From: Psychrobacter immobilis
GTDB taxonomy: Bacteria; Pseudomonadota; Gammaproteobacteria; Pseudomonadales; Moraxellaceae
Assembly (NCBI GenBank): GCA_904846145.1
Contig: CAJGZL010000001.1
Span: forward strand, 186,001-250,000
Length of the DNA: 64,000 nt
Reading direction: 5' to 3'
Shown: positions 16,594 through 27,768 of the stretch, piece by piece
Numbering within the stretch: position 1 is the first letter of the stretch
How the letters are laid out: each line of letters starts with the position of its first letter
Position numbers and translations under genes: made by a program
Notes under the pieces: generated by a model
Told to the model about the DNA's origin: nothing
Seen by the model: the letters and a program-made list of their open reading frames with translations, nothing else
Database searches by the model: none

Positions 16594-17093
16594 AGCGACT
16601 CACTACATTTATTTTCAAAGATTCATTGATAAAATTTATGGCTGCCAATAATAGCATCAAAACACGTGCTGGTATTTTGGAACAAGTTTAAGGTGCTTAT
16701 TTTGAGGTGCCTATTTTTAGGTATGCATTTAAGATAACGATTTTAAGATAACGATTCGTAGATAATTACAGGTTATAGATTATAGATAACTACAGGCAAG
16801 AAGATATATAAAATATTGATTTTAATACAGCTATCTTCAATAAATTTAGGGGTTTGGAGTAGTTATTTAGGACTAAGAATAGCAAAAAATAGATTATATT
16901 AGACAGTAAGTCTTAACAATACAAACTTATCTGCAATGCTTAAGCAACTTATTAGTCCATGCTACCGTTATGTTGCTATAATTGGCCTTCAGGTCACAAT
17001 ATATCTACACATCGGTCAATATAATATGTGACTTTTGTTTTTATTCCTATTACCATAACAGCATCAAATAATGCGAAGCGAGTGTGATACTGA
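16594..17093. other. Intergenic region with short repeats
   Basis: A 500-bp gap between divergent genes. It contains small imperfect direct repeats: TTAAGATAACGATT twice near 16729-16756, and a TATAGAT/TAGATAA cluster to 16790. An inverted repeat GTCACAATATA (16993-17003) faces TATAATATGTGAC (17020-17032), which could be an operator for the downstream secreted-protein gene. No ORF or RNA gene is recognised. Confidence 0.45.
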
Positions 17094-17552
17094 ATGAATA
17101 ATCAGCCAATGTTAGCTATAGTCTCAACCCTGTCCAAAACTCTCTCTACTAGTGCAATGAAAGCTGTAGCCAAAGTTGGCTTAGCAGGATTGGTCACCTC
17201 TGTCGCTATGCTATCCCAAGCAGCTTATGCGGCACCGAACTCAAGTACTACTATTCCTCTTGATATGTCGGGGATGAATATTACTAAGCACGAGATTGCG
17301 GTTATGCAAGTACTATCTGAAATCTGCCCGCCTATGTTAAACGGCAATCAAAAGCAGCGCTTTTATAAGTCTTACAATGTACATTTGCACGAGCTTATGC
17401 CAACGCTTGAAGACCCAAAATCAGCTATCCAATACTTATCGACTCAGCAAGACTATCGTCAGATTTTGCGAAGTATTCGTAGCTGGACGATGAGCTTCTC
17501 TAAGCAAGATAACAAAGCCATCTGTGAAGACTTAGCCAATGCAGAGTACTAA
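17094..17552 (+). CDS. Small secreted protein, unknown function
   Basis: A 152-residue exported protein that I do not recognise. An amphipathic, lysine-containing leader and a hydrophobic core (VGLAGLVTSVAMLS) end in QAAYAAPN near residue 48, a good signal-peptidase I site. An internal Met at residue 22 (MKAVAKVGLAGL) would give a more standard 26-residue signal peptide and may be the true start. The mature part is about 105 residues, helical and mildly basic, with two cysteines (EICPPML and KAICEDL) that could form a disulphide. It stands alone between surE and the carboxypeptidase gene, with its own strong terminator downstream. Confidence 0.65.
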   Translation: MNNQPMLAIVSTLSKTLSTSAMKAVAKVGLAGLVTSVAMLSQAAYAAPNSSTTIPLDMSGMNITKHEIAVMQVLSEICPPMLNGNQKQRFYKSYNVHLHELMPTLEDPKSAIQYLSTQQDYRQILRSIRSWTMSFSKQDNKAICEDLANAEY

Positions 17553-17992
17553 ATCTAGCGTACTACACATAGCGTGTTAGGCTTAGGCACTAGTTTAGCG
17601 ACTATTCATTCGCTAAGCTAGAGCAACATTTGATTGAGCTGGTGCTATTATTTGATTTTTAATTTCAGCTTGCTGTTTACTTACTCATCCTATTGAGAAG
17701 TACAGCAAGCTTTTTTATGAGCGCAGACACGATAAGACAAACGTAGTAAAATAATTATCAGTAATAACTTTGAGCAAATTGCTCATTTGCCTATTGATGA
17801 TAGCGCCTTTTTAGACTATTCTCTTCGGCAATAATTATTTGTAGTTATGCATTTCACCTTAGCCACTAAGTTGCTAAGATGATGCGTCAATCTTACGTCT
17901 AGTATTTTTTACAATTGATCTCTTATTCCAATAAGGTCAATTGCAGCTCATACTCTAGACACATCTAGTCTTATAATGTGGTGAAATAATCT
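17553..17992. other. Intergenic region before the carboxypeptidase gene
   Basis: A 440-bp gap. It holds the terminator described separately at 17667-17717 and, presumably, the promoter of the downstream carboxypeptidase gene. Nothing else is recognised. Confidence 0.4.
17667..17717 (+). terminator. Strong intrinsic terminator
   Basis: A perfect 10-bp stem of AGCTTGCTGT (17667-17676) and ACAGCAAGCT (17702-17711) is followed by TTTTTT. It terminates the small secreted-protein gene about 115 bp after its stop. Confidence 0.85.
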
Positions 17993-19159
17993 ATGAGCGT
18001 AAAGCGTGTAAAACAACAGTTGGCACAGTTAGTAATCGGTGTCAGTGTATCTTTGGGGACAGTCGCCGTACATGCCGCCATCACTCCCCCTACGATGGAC
18101 AATACGGCCTATGTGTTAATGGATTACAACACAGGCGAGATACTGGCGCAAAAAAACGCCAATCAGCCTCTGCCGCCAGCTTCATTGACCAAAATGATGA
18201 CCAGCTATATTATCGAGCAGCGCTTAGCATCAGGTGATTTGTCTGAGGATGAACCTGTACTCATGAGCGAGAACGCTTGGTGCCGTGGTAGTAGCAGCCA
18301 ATCTTGCATGTATGTCCCTGTTAATAAGACCGCCAGTGTCATCGATATGTTGCGCGGTATTATCATTCAATCAGGTAATGATGCTTCTACAGCCATGGCC
18401 GAGCATATCGCAGGTTCTGAGGCATCCTTTGCTATTTTGATGAATGAGGAAGCCAAAAAATTAGGTATGGAAAATACCAATTTTGTTAATCCAACGGGTA
18501 TGCCTGCTGAGACTCATAAAGCTTCAGCACTTGATTTGGCTATATTAGCACGCGCTATTATCAAAAATAGCGGCGACTACTATAAACTTTATGCCGAAAA
18601 AGAGTTTACCTATAATGGTATTACTCAAGGCAACCGCAATGCGCTATTAGCGACAGACAGCACCGTAGATGGTCTTAAAACAGGTCATACTGATGCCGCA
18701 GGATATTGCTTGGTTGCATCAAGCAATCGTGATGATATGCGCCTGATATCTGTCATTATGGGTGCTGAAAGTCAACAGGCTCGTGCTGATCAGTCGCGCG
18801 CGCTACTCAATTGGGGTTATGGTCACTTCACAACCGTTACCAAAGCGCCAGCAGGACAGTTTGTAAGTAAGCTACCTGTATGGTTTGGTGAGGCCAAAGA
18901 GATCGATGTGGCAACGGGTGATAATCTACAGATTCTTACCACTAAAACGCAAAGAAATAAAATTACCACTGTAGTTGATATTCCCGAAAGCTTAGAAGCC
19001 CCTATTAAAAAGGGTCAAGAGATCGGTAAAATGCTAGCAGTCATCGATGGTAAAGCAGTCGCCTCAGTTCCTATTGTAGCGACGAGTGACATCGAGCAGG
19101 CAGGCTTTATCGGTCGTATGTGGGAGCATGTGGTACGCTGGGCGCAGAATTTATTTTAA
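17993..19159 (+). CDS. dacC: D-alanyl-D-alanine carboxypeptidase, PBP5/6 type
   Basis: A 388-residue low-molecular-weight penicillin-binding protein, the standard PBP5/6 length. The signal peptide ends near TVAVHAAITPP. Active-site motifs are all present: SLTK (S64/K67), SGN (S127-N129) and KTG (K229-G231) in DGLKTGHTDAAGYCL. A C-terminal beta-domain and an amphipathic tail (FIGRMWEHVVRWAQNLF) anchor it to the periplasmic face of the inner membrane. It trims the terminal D-Ala from peptidoglycan pentapeptides and is a beta-lactam target. The symbol dacC versus dacA cannot be decided from this sequence alone. Confidence 0.92.
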   Translation: MSVKRVKQQLAQLVIGVSVSLGTVAVHAAITPPTMDNTAYVLMDYNTGEILAQKNANQPLPPASLTKMMTSYIIEQRLASGDLSEDEPVLMSENAWCRGSSSQSCMYVPVNKTASVIDMLRGIIIQSGNDASTAMAEHIAGSEASFAILMNEEAKKLGMENTNFVNPTGMPAETHKASALDLAILARAIIKNSGDYYKLYAEKEFTYNGITQGNRNALLATDSTVDGLKTGHTDAAGYCLVASSNRDDMRLISVIMGAESQQARADQSRALLNWGYGHFTTVTKAPAGQFVSKLPVWFGEAKEIDVATGDNLQILTTKTQRNKITTVVDIPESLEAPIKKGQEIGKMLAVIDGKAVASVPIVATSDIEQAGFIGRMWEHVVRWAQNLF

Positions 19160-19184
19160 TTCGTTTTGATTAAAGTTTTTGACA

Positions 19185-19243
19185 CCTAGTATTGATAGCG
19201 ATGACTGAGTACTCACATTCGCTATTAATACTAGGATTTTTTA
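19185..19243 (+). terminator. Intrinsic terminator after the carboxypeptidase gene
   Basis: Long imperfect arms CCTAGTATTGATAGCGATG and CATTCGCTATTAATACTAGG form a stem of nearly 20 bp, followed by ATTTTTTATG. Confidence 0.85.
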
Positions 19244-19301
19244 TGACTTTATTCCAGAAATTGAAAAAATAACTTTTAATACTATTTAATTAATTAGTCA
19301 G

Positions 19302-21257
19302 CTAATCTCTTCCCGTCCATTTTTGTAATAACTCAACCAAAGTTTCAGGATGCTCAGGCACACTATGATAGTAGTCAATACCAGCAATCTTTAGCTCATG
19401 CTCAAACTTATATCTCTCATTCGCTCGATCCATCGGATACCAATAAATAAGCAACGTTCGGTGTTTGGTTTCGTAATCTCGCACCAATTGCGCCAGCTGC
19501 GCTACTTGCTCAGGTAAAATATCTTCGGCAAACATCATCATATCAAACCTAGCATCAGCCAATTGTGCCATCGACAGTTGCTCAATGGGCCAAAAAGTCA
19601 CCTCTGCGCCCAAACGTTGTAGCTCTTTTGCCAAAAAGTCATTATCGTCAGCATGACAGTAGATGATCTTCAAACCCTCTAGTGGAGAGTGCTGCCAATT
19701 TTTATATTTATTACGTAGCGGAATAACAACGGTAAATTGGCTGCCCTCACCGACACGGCTATCCACATCAATGGATGCGGCTAGCAATTGGAGCATTTGC
19801 TTGACGATTGGCAGGCCTATACCAGCTCCCTCGTATTGGCGAGTTTTTGAAGAGTCAACTTGGAAAAACGGCATAAAAATCTTGTCAACATAGTTATTAT
19901 CAATACCAATACCGGTATCGATGACCTTGATATGCCAACGTATACTGTGATCAAAATGAGTCAATTGCGACTCAATAGTAATTTGCCCTTTATGAGTAAA
20001 TTTGATCGCGTTATCAATAAGCGCCGTTAAAAGCTGCTGAATTTTATTGGCATCACCTTCAAGAGTGTAGTCAATATGATGCGTATGACTGATTAGCGCC
20101 AAACCTTTTTTTTGTGCAATAGGATCAAACTTGGCCAGTAGATCGGCAATCATTTGCAAGGGATTAAACTCACATAAATTGATCCTCACTTGACCTTTTT
20201 CAATTTTATTAAGTTGAATAATTTGCTCTAAAGTCAGCTCCAAATGTTGACTGCCTTTACTGATAATAGCTAAAGTATCTTGCTGATCATAGCTCAAATT
20301 CTGACTATCTAATAATTGCAAGCCACCTGAGATAGCATTGAGCGATGTTTTGAGCTCATGGGTAATCATACTTTGAAAGTTATATCGCTGCGTCTCAAGA
20401 GATTTATCTTTTTGCTGCAAGCGCTGCTCTAAATCTCCTAGTGCCGCATACTGCTCGCGCAACTCGCGCAAGCGCTCAAATAAGAGAACAAAAGATTGTT
20501 TGATATGCATCAGCTCACGAAATTCGAAACGCTGCTGAATCACAGGCAGCTGTTCTAGATCAGGATTGTTGATTACCAGCTCACAAGTCGTGGCAAGCGC
20601 TGTAATATCTTTGCTTGAGCGTAACAGTTTGCGAAAAATAAAAGCCATCACTAAGATGCCTAGCACTAAGGTTAGTAGCCAAAGCGGAATAGTCTTACGT
20701 AACCATTGCATACGCAGCTTTTTAACATCTAAGGTAATATTGATATAGCCTACCAGCGCATTAGTAGCCGTTGATTGATCTACTGTAGCGCTAGTATCTA
20801 GTGCAGTATTGCCCCTTTCTAGTGACGATAGCTTTGTATTGAGCTTCTTAACTTGTGTTTGATCATCTACAGCGTAGCGGCTGGTAACTGCACGGTTGAA
20901 ACTGACGGTATCTGCCAACAGCGCGTTATGCCAATCACTACTGGTTCGGTCAATGTCCGCTTGGCTAAGGTTATCAATGGGGTGATCGGTGGAATAAAAA
21001 ACGATATTTTGAATACTAGCTTCATCAGCTAGTAATATACTGACTTGATTGGCTACTAAATTAGCGCCATCAATCGTTGAGGCGCTGCTAGCTAATAGCT
21101 ATGCTAATTGCTGCACATGCAAGCGCTGCTGCTGATAATAGTAGACATAGCCGTAAACGAAAGACAATAAAAAAGCGATTAAAACAGCAACAGCTATCCC
21201 CTGCAACACACAGTTCCAAATAAGAATTGGGAGCGTTTTAACCGAATTTATACGCAT
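19302..21257 (-). pseudogene. Sensor histidine kinase interrupted by an in-frame amber codon
   Basis: One reading frame of 651 codons runs from an ATG at 21257-21255 to the stop at 19302, broken only by TAG at 21101-21099 (codon 53). Before it are an N-terminal transmembrane helix (LQGIAVAVLIAFLLSFVYGYVY) and the start of a periplasmic sensor region (QQQRLHVQQLA). After it the frame continues as LLASSASTIDGANLVANQVS. The open part from Met114 (20918) has 538 residues: a second membrane helix (WLLTLVLGILVMAFIF), a HAMP-like linker, HisKA with MITHELKTSLNAISG, HATPase with N/G boxes (DNAIKFTHKG, DTGIGID, GAGIGLPIVKQML), and a C-terminal receiver-like domain without clear phospho-Asp residues. 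Either a recent nonsense mutation (CAG to TAG is the simplest) or a sequencing error. No response regulator gene is adjacent. Confidence 0.78.
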
Positions 21258-21417
21258 GTCACTGAATCATGCCAATAATGTTTTAACTTATATTACCTGA
21301 TATTTGACTAGGGGTTGTATAAAATTAATAGATTGATTTTAATAGCTTGTATAAGTCTGTACTTATGGGTTTTGATGATTATTAAGCACTCACTTATATA
21401 ACAACTTGCCAAGACTA

Positions 21418-21446
21418 AAAAGCGTGTTTGCAATGCAAACACGCTG
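21418..21446 (-). terminator. Intrinsic terminator downstream of der
   Basis: A perfect 11-bp stem AGCGTGTTTGC / GCAAACACGCT is followed on the minus strand by TTTTTAG. It lies directly after the der stop codon and ends the long minus-strand block. Confidence 0.88.
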
Positions 21447-21450
21447 ATAG

Positions 21451-22872
21451 TTAACGCTTCTTTTTCTCACGAGTAGTGAATTTTTGTGCTCTATTACGCT
21501 CACGCTGGCGAAGCTGTTGCGCTTTAGCTTTAGTTGGTGTATCACTTTTAGAAGCATAAGGGTTTTCATTAAGCTTGAACACGACGTTGAGTGGCGTGCC
21601 TTCAAGCTTAAATACCTCACGAAATTGGTTCTCAAGGTAACGCTGATAGCTCTTAGGTAGTGAGCCGGTTTGATTACCATGAATGACGATAACCGGTGGA
21701 TTATGACCGCCGATATGAGCATAGCGCAATTTGATACGGCGACCTGAAATAGCAGGTGGCGGGTTGGCGGCTACAGCATCTTGCAAGATCTGAGTTAAGC
21801 GATTGGTTGATACCTCAAACATTGAAGAATCATAAGCACGTAAGAGTGAAGGATATAGATTGCCCACCCCAGTACCATGTAATGCTGATATTAGATGCAC
21901 TTTTACATAAGGAATAAAGTTAAAACGACGATCCATTTCGATCTTAATATAGTCTTTTTGATCTTGAGTCAAACCATCCCATTTATTAATAGCAACCACT
22001 AAAGCTCGGCCCGCATCAAGTGCATAGCCAATCATATGCAGATCTTGATCAACGATACCTTCTTGCGCATCAATGACAATGACGGTCACGTTCGAATCTT
22101 CGATAGCTTGTAAAGTCTTGATTACTGAGAACTTCTCTACCTTTTCATCAATCTTACCGCGGCGACGTACCCCTGCGGTATCAATCAATACGTAATCTTT
22201 GCCATCGCGCTTATAAGGGATATAAATACTGTCACGAGTAGTTCCTGGCATATCGAACACGACGACTCGATCCTCGCCTAATAGACGATTGACTAGCGTT
22301 GATTTGCCGACGTTTGGACGACCAATAATCGCCAGCTTCAAACCTTGTGGCTCCACTATCGACTCTTTTTCTGGCATATCTGCAGTAATGACTTCAAGCA
22401 GATTACCAACACCTCGGCCATGACTTGCCGCCATAGGATAAGGCTCGCCAAGACCTAAGGCATAAAACTCAGCAGGCGCCGAATCATGGGCGCCATCGAC
22501 TTTATTAGCGACCACGTAGACAGGCTTGCCTAAAGTGTGTAGAAACTTACCAATCTCAGCATCAGCGCCGATCATTCCTACGCGTGCATCAACCACAAAT
22601 ACAATGATGTCGGCTTCATGAATAGCCGTATGCGACTGCTCAGACATGTAGTCATCGATATTACCGCTACCATCATCTGCTTCACCAATACCACCAGTAT
22701 CTACTACGATAAAAGCTTTATCTTCGTATTCAGCATCGCCATATTGACGGTCACGGGTCAAACCCGACAGATCAGCGACTAAAGCCTGACGACTTTTAGT
22801 AAACTGATTAAATAAAGTGGATTTACCAACGTTTGGGCGGCCAATTAAAGCGACCACGGGCTTGATACTCAT
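21451..22872 (-). CDS. der: Ribosome biogenesis GTPase Der (EngA)
   Basis: A 473-residue tandem GTPase, the standard length. Two complete G domains are visible: first G1 [12 protein letters not shown] at residues 11-22 with DTGG and NKVD; second G1 [12 protein letters not shown] near 187-198 with DTAG and NKWD. A KH-like C-terminal domain ([22 protein letters not shown]) and basic tail follow. Der acts in late assembly of the 50S ribosomal subunit in the cytoplasm and is essential in most bacteria. It is the last gene of the minus-strand block, 160 bp after bamB, an order shared with Pseudomonas and E. coli. Confidence 0.97.
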   Translation of the reverse strand: MSIKPVVALIGRPNVGKSTLFNQFTKSRQALVADLSGLTRDRQYGDAEYEDKAFIVVDTGGIGEADDGSGNIDDYMSEQSHTAIHEADIIVFVVDARVGMIGADAEIGKFLHTLGKPVYVVANKVDGAHDSAPAEFYALGLGEPYPMAASHGRGVGNLLEVITADMPEKESIVEPQGLKLAIIGRPNVGKSTLVNRLLGEDRVVVFDMPGTTRDSIYIPYKRDGKDYVLIDTAGVRRRGKIDEKVEKFSVIKTLQAIEDSNVTVIVIDAQEGIVDQDLHMIGYALDAGRALVVAINKWDGLTQDQKDYIKIEMDRRFNFIPYVKVHLISALHGTGVGNLYPSLLRAYDSSMFEVSTNRLTQILQDAVAANPPPAISGRRIKLRYAHIGGHNPPVIVIHGNQTGSLPKSYQRYLENQFREVFKLEGTPLNVVFKLNENPYASKSDTPTKAKAQQLRQRERNRAQKFTTREKKKR

Positions 22873-23034
22873 GCGTTACTCTCAATGATAGTGTTTAAAA
22901 GCAAAAACAGCGAATACGCTGTTGATCACCTTAGACACTAATAAATAATAATAAAATTTTGCTAAAAACTTGCTAACAATAAGCTCATAGCTTATCAATA
23001 AAATCAAATTGGCATAACAAAACAAAAATAGCGA

Positions 23035-24243
23035 TTAACGAGCCAGCTGCCAAACAGCGACTTGGCCTGAATTGCTTTGGGTTAGCAAGCGACTGCCTTG
23101 CACTTGTAAGGTATGCAGTGCGCCTTTGGTTTGGACGCGACTTACGATAGTACCTGTTGCTGAATCGAATAGATGTATTACCCCATCCAAGTCACCAACG
23201 GCAATATAGTTCCCTATCATCACAGGATTTGTCAATTGACGATAGCCTAGCTCATCGTTTTGCCACAATACTGCGCCGCTATTACGATCATAGGCGGCTA
23301 CTTGACCTGCTAAACTGGTCGCTACTACTTGCTGAGCGTTGACTGCAAGAGACTTCAAGCTTGCTTGTTCATTCACGAATTTTACTTGTCTTGAAGCCAA
23401 GTCAATACCTAGCATCTGTCCACTATAGCTGATGGCGAACAGTTCATTATTGTCGACGATAGGTGCGCCATCGACATCACTCATACGTTCAACTTCACTG
23501 CTACCTGAGCCAACGCCAATACGACGTGACCACTGCGGCAGTCCGTTATCGACAGTAATAGCATGTAGACGACCGTCAGCGGTCGCCACTAGCGCGGTTT
23601 TATCGTCTAATAAGGTGGGCATAGCGCTGCCACGCACGCTAATATCGGGTACTTGAGTCGCAAACTGCCATACTGATTGACCATTTTGCAAAGATAATCC
23701 ATGCAAAAAGCCATCATTAGCTGACAAAATAACTCGGTTATTACTGATCAAAGCTGGGCTGAGCACTGAGCCAGTTAATTGTTGCTGCCAACGCTTAGCA
23801 CCTGTTGTGCTATCAAATGCCATGACCTGCCCGCTACGCGTACTAACAATAGCAGTTTGGCTAAAGTCGTCTAGTGCTACGCCACCTGTGATTTGATCGC
23901 CGACATTAACAGACCAAAGGCTTTGACCTGCGTTATTAAAGCCTGATAAATCACCACCGCGTGAGGCAGTGACGATTTGATCATTACTATAGCCAACTTG
24001 TAAGCTAAGTGGATCTTTAGCACTGGCTTTTTTGCCAGCATCTACGTTGAATACAGGCTGTAGCACACTGATCGGTTGGGCGAGCTGAACCAATTTTACA
24101 GGATCATTGACCACGGGCTTAATACCTCGCTCACAGCCAACGACTGCACTGGTCATAAGCGCCAATACTGCGACATGCGTAACCATTGTTCTTATATTTT
24201 TTTTATTGACTAAGCGGTTATCAAGGCGAATAAGTAAAGTCAT
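23035..24243 (-). CDS. bamB: Outer membrane assembly lipoprotein BamB
   Basis: A 402-residue lipoprotein with the lipobox AVVGC (C37) after an unusually long N-terminal region. The internal Met20 (MVTHVAVLALMTSAVVGC) gives a standard 17-residue signal peptide and may be the real start. The mature protein is a PQQ-repeat eight-bladed beta-propeller, with repeated W-strands such as AKRWQQQLTGSVLSPALI, QSVWQFATQVPDISVRGSAMPTL and AVLWQNDELGYRQLTNPVM. BamB binds BamA and helps insert beta-barrel proteins into the outer membrane. It lies between yfgM and der, as in other gammaproteobacteria. Confidence 0.94.
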   Translation of the reverse strand: MTLLIRLDNRLVNKKNIRTMVTHVAVLALMTSAVVGCERGIKPVVNDPVKLVQLAQPISVLQPVFNVDAGKKASAKDPLSLQVGYSNDQIVTASRGGDLSGFNNAGQSLWSVNVGDQITGGVALDDFSQTAIVSTRSGQVMAFDSTTGAKRWQQQLTGSVLSPALISNNRVILSANDGFLHGLSLQNGQSVWQFATQVPDISVRGSAMPTLLDDKTALVATADGRLHAITVDNGLPQWSRRIGVGSGSSEVERMSDVDGAPIVDNNELFAISYSGQMLGIDLASRQVKFVNEQASLKSLAVNAQQVVATSLAGQVAAYDRNSGAVLWQNDELGYRQLTNPVMIGNYIAVGDLDGVIHLFDSATGTIVSRVQTKGALHTLQVQGSRLLTQSNSGQVAVWQLAR

Positions 24244-24334
24244 GGTTGGTTCTCATTACAAATAAGTGAACGATCTATAAAGGCTGAAATCTTTGCTCAA
24301 AAACTACAATCAATAGTTTAAGCTTTAAGTATAT

Positions 24335-25150
24335 TTATTGTGCTGTTTGAGTCTCAGTATTGGCAGCGTCGTCTGTTACAGGTTCTTGATTAACAGTCTC
24401 TGGATTAATAGCTGGCGCAGCAGCAGCTTGGACAAGCTCCGTAGGCGCATCGATAGACTCAGGCACTATACCCAAACTCTCCATTTTCAAAGCTAATACG
24501 GCTCGAGTTTCTTGACGCTTGCGTAGCAGCTCCCAAGCATTGTTGTAAGCCTGAACAGCAGCGTCTTTGTCATTTTGAGCCAAATAGATATCCCCTAATA
24601 GCTCTTGCTGACTGCCCTCAAAAGAGCTTGGCATATCGGTCTTAGCTTCGGTTAACGCCGCTTCAGCATCGCCTGCGGCTAGTAGAGTCTCAGCGTAACG
24701 CAAACGAGCTATGGCTGTAAGTCCTGCATCGCCAAGATCAATAGCTAGTGCCTGCTCAAAGCTCTTACGTGCTCCTGCAAAGTCATCGCTGTCGACCTGT
24801 CCACGTGCCTTTATCATAAGCGCTTGCCAAGCATAGACAGAGCTACCATGAGTGCTCACTAAAGTATCGATGTTATCGTTTAACTGCTTACGACTATCGG
24901 CAAGTGCTGTTAAAGCATCCGCTTCTAGGTCTGGATTTTGCGCCGCCAAACTGACTTGCTCATTTAAAAGCTGAATATCCGCATATTGATCAGCGGCAAC
25001 AGTATCGACCCGTGCATGGTTATTTTGCCAATAAGTCCAGCCAAAGTAACCTGCTAATGCCAGCAAAATAACGGTGATAATATTACCACCATATTGTTTT
25101 AACGCTTGCATTGAGCCATCTGGGTTTGACGTATTAGGGGTCAGAGCCAT
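24335..25150 (-). CDS. yfgM: YfgM-like SecYEG ancillary / tetratricopeptide protein
   Basis: A 271-residue inner-membrane protein with one N-terminal transmembrane helix (NIITVILLALAGYFGWTYWQNN at about 20-41) and a periplasmic TPR-like helical domain (DDFAGARKSFEQALAI, ARLRYAETLLAAGDAEAAL, LLGDIYLAQNDKDAAVQAYNNAW). The final 50 residues are Pro/Ala/Glu-rich and probably unstructured; YfgM proteins are usually nearer 210 residues, so this tail is an extension. YfgM associates with the SecYEG translocon and the chaperone PpiD. It sits between hisS and bamB, as in E. coli. Confidence 0.88.
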   Translation of the reverse strand: MALTPNTSNPDGSMQALKQYGGNIITVILLALAGYFGWTYWQNNHARVDTVAADQYADIQLLNEQVSLAAQNPDLEADALTALADSRKQLNDNIDTLVSTHGSSVYAWQALMIKARGQVDSDDFAGARKSFEQALAIDLGDAGLTAIARLRYAETLLAAGDAEAALTEAKTDMPSSFEGSQQELLGDIYLAQNDKDAAVQAYNNAWELLRKRQETRAVLALKMESLGIVPESIDAPTELVQAAAAPAINPETVNQEPVTDDAANTETQTAQ

Positions 25151-25239
25151 GAATATTTACCTAGTAAATTTATAGTAAGTGCAGTTATTGTGACTGTCAA
25201 AGCAATAAAACACAGTCAATAAAACGAGCTATTTTATAA

Positions 25240-26553
25240 TCAGATATTTATGTGTGTAGCAAAGTTTTGTTCGTCAGCGAGCCAGTCTTGAGCTACGCTT
25301 TGTTGCTCACCTGTTTGCATATTCTTAATACTGATCTCATTAGCATCCAGTTCTTGCTGCGCAATGATGACCGTCAAACGCGCGCCTGATTTGTCCGCTT
25401 TTTTCATTTGCGCTTTTAGTCCTGTAGCGCTCGCCATTCTAATACGCAAATCTGGACGCTGATAGCGAAGATTCTGGGCATAAGTCATACCTGCGCTATA
25501 AACATCAGGATGCGCGGCAATAAAGACATCACAGGCAGCCGTTTCGCTAAAAGGAGCAACTGCGTCTATCAATAACAATAAGCGCTCAAGTCCCATCGCA
25601 AAGCCGACCGCAGGCTCAGACTTAACAGGCTTAGCATCAGCTTTATTATTGCCACGAGTGTCCGTTGATTTTAGCTGACCGACTAGGCTATCATAACGGC
25701 CACCAGCACAAACTGTAGCTTGGCTACCCAGCTTATCTGTCACCCACTCAAATACGGTTTTGTTATAATAATCAAGGCCACGCACTAGATGTGGGTTGAT
25801 CTCAAACTTAATACCTAAAGCCATCAAATAGGCTTGTACTTGCTCAAAATGTGCCACACTATCTTCGCCTAGAAAGTCAGCAAGTTTTGGCGCATCAATA
25901 AGCAATGCTTGAGTACTCGCCTCTTTGCTATCTAAGATACGTAGCGGATTGGTAGTTAAACGGCGCTTGCTATCGTCATCGAGCTGATCTTGTTTATCGG
26001 TTAAATAAGCCACTAGGGCATCGCGATAAGCATGACGCTCATCAAGCTCGCCTAGGCTATTTAGTTCAAGACGCAGCTCATCTTTGAGACCTAACTGTTG
26101 CCACATCAGATGGGTCATCGCAATCAGCTCAGCATCCGCATCTGGCAGCGCACTACCAAAGCTCTCAACACCTATCTGATGAAACTGACGATAACGACCT
26201 TTTTGTGGACGCTCATAGCGAAACATAGGACCGATGTACCAAAGCTTTGGGGTATCACCGCGTAATAAGTTATGCTCAATCACTGCCCGCACGGCTCCTG
26301 CTGTGCCTTCTGGACGTAAGGTCAATGGTGTAGGTGGCTCAGACTTATCTATAAAGCTATACATCTCTTTTTCAACGATATCAGTAGCACCGCCAATAGC
26401 ACGCGCAAACAGATCAGTCTGCTCAACGATAGGCAGACGAATATGCTCATAGCCATATCTAGATAACACGTCCGCTAATATAGACTCAAGCTTTAGCCAC
26501 TGTGCAGACTGATCTGGCAAAATATCGTTAAACCCTTTAATAGCTTTGATCAT
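25240..26553 (-). CDS. hisS: Histidyl-tRNA synthetase
   Basis: A 437-residue class II aminoacyl-tRNA synthetase. Visible motifs are [14 protein letters not shown] at the N-terminus, motif 2 around [24 protein letters not shown], the histidine-specific [15 protein letters not shown], and motif 3 [15 protein letters not shown]-terminal anticodon-binding domain follows (DVFIAAHP...). It attaches histidine to tRNA-His in the cytoplasm. It lies between ispG and yfgM in the conserved cluster, with 55 bp to ispG. Confidence 0.97.
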   Translation of the reverse strand: MIKAIKGFNDILPDQSAQWLKLESILADVLSRYGYEHIRLPIVEQTDLFARAIGGATDIVEKEMYSFIDKSEPPTPLTLRPEGTAGAVRAVIEHNLLRGDTPKLWYIGPMFRYERPQKGRYRQFHQIGVESFGSALPDADAELIAMTHLMWQQLGLKDELRLELNSLGELDERHAYRDALVAYLTDKQDQLDDDSKRRLTTNPLRILDSKEASTQALLIDAPKLADFLGEDSVAHFEQVQAYLMALGIKFEINPHLVRGLDYYNKTVFEWVTDKLGSQATVCAGGRYDSLVGQLKSTDTRGNNKADAKPVKSEPAVGFAMGLERLLLLIDAVAPFSETAACDVFIAAHPDVYSAGMTYAQNLRYQRPDLRIRMASATGLKAQMKKADKSGARLTVIIAQQELDANEISIKNMQTGEQQSVAQDWLADEQNFATHINI

Positions 26554-26608
26554 GTGGCACTTATATCCTAAATTTTTAATTGTTATTTTTAGCCAATTTT
26601 ACAAAATA

Positions 26609-27724
26609 CTATTTTACGCGAATGATTTCATTTTCACGAGCTTTCTCGAGCACTTCCGCATGAGCGCGTACCATACCTTCGATTTCATCAACTAGATTAT
26701 CCGTATCGATAAGATGGCTCTTCTCGCCCATACGGTAGACTAGTGATCGACGCGCGGCTCCTACAACACCAATATCCGCTTCTTTGGCTTCGCCTGGTCC
26801 ATTAACCTTGCAGCCAATCACTGACAGATTCATCGGCTCACGAATATCCTCTAGGCGTGCTTCCAAAGCAGTCATCACCCGTATCACATCGAACTCTTGA
26901 CGTGAGCAACTAGGGCAAGCAATAAAATTCACCCCGTTTGAGCGAATATTTAATGACTTGAGAATATCATAGCCAATTTTGATTTCTTCTTCAGGCTCAG
27001 CGGCGAGTGATATACGGATCGTATCGCCTATGCCATCAAGTAATAATCCGCCAAGCGCAATAGCAGATTTGACTGCACCCGTACGATAGACACCCGCTTC
27101 GGTCACCCCAAGATGTAATGGGTTATCGATCTGTGCTGATATTAGACGATAAGCATCCAAGGTCAAAAATACATTGCTAGCTTTGACTGACACTTTATAT
27201 TGATCAAAGTTGAGACGATCCAAGATATCGATATGACGCATAGCGGACTCAAGCATAGCCTCGCCCGTTGGCTCAGTATATTTGCGCTGAATCTCTTTTT
27301 CTAGAGAGCCTGCATTAACACCGATACGAATAGGAATATTATGGTGACGCGCGCAAGCGACGACTTCGCGCACTTTAGCATCGCTACCGATATTGCCAGG
27401 ATTAATACGCAGACAATCAGCGCCTGCCTCGGCTACTGCTAAAGCAATCTTATGATCAAAATGTATATCAGCGATGAGTGGTACACTCACTAATTTGCGA
27501 ATCTCACCAAAAGCGGCAACACTCTCCATAGTCGGTGTAGATACACGCATAAGATCTGCGCCCGCTTCTACACAGCGCTCTATTTGCGCAACAGTGCCCG
27601 GGATATCACAAGTATCCGTATTAGTCATGCTTTGTACGCTGATCGGTGCATCACCACCAATAGCAACGTCACCGACATATATCTTTTTGGTAACACGGCG
27701 AACGATAGGTGCTGATGTTGACAT
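26609..27724 (-). CDS. ispG: 4-hydroxy-3-methylbut-2-en-1-yl diphosphate synthase IspG (GcpE)
   Basis: A 371-residue enzyme of the methylerythritol phosphate pathway to isoprenoids. It converts methylerythritol cyclodiphosphate to HMBPP using a [4Fe-4S] cluster and reduced flavodoxin or ferredoxin. Landmarks are the N-terminal [20 protein letters not shown], the cluster cysteines in [14 protein letters not shown] and the later [15 protein letters not shown]. The length and uninterrupted TIM barrel match the short bacterial form. It is positioned rodZ-ispG-hisS as in Pseudomonas. Confidence 0.97.
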   Translation of the reverse strand: MSTSAPIVRRVTKKIYVGDVAIGGDAPISVQSMTNTDTCDIPGTVAQIERCVEAGADLMRVSTPTMESVAAFGEIRKLVSVPLIADIHFDHKIALAVAEAGADCLRINPGNIGSDAKVREVVACARHHNIPIRIGVNAGSLEKEIQRKYTEPTGEAMLESAMRHIDILDRLNFDQYKVSVKASNVFLTLDAYRLISAQIDNPLHLGVTEAGVYRTGAVKSAIALGGLLLDGIGDTIRISLAAEPEEEIKIGYDILKSLNIRSNGVNFIACPSCSRQEFDVIRVMTALEARLEDIREPMNLSVIGCKVNGPGEAKEADIGVVGAARRSLVYRMGEKSHLIDTDNLVDEIEGMVRAHAEVLEKARENEIIRVK

Positions 27725-27768
27725 AATTAATCCTTGGCAAATACAAACTGTAAATAAGTCTAAAAATA

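Noticed and set aside
16993..17032. CRP-like operator (GTCACA...TGTGAC)
   Set aside because: The half-sites are too far apart for CRP and the match is imperfect; left as a possible operator only.
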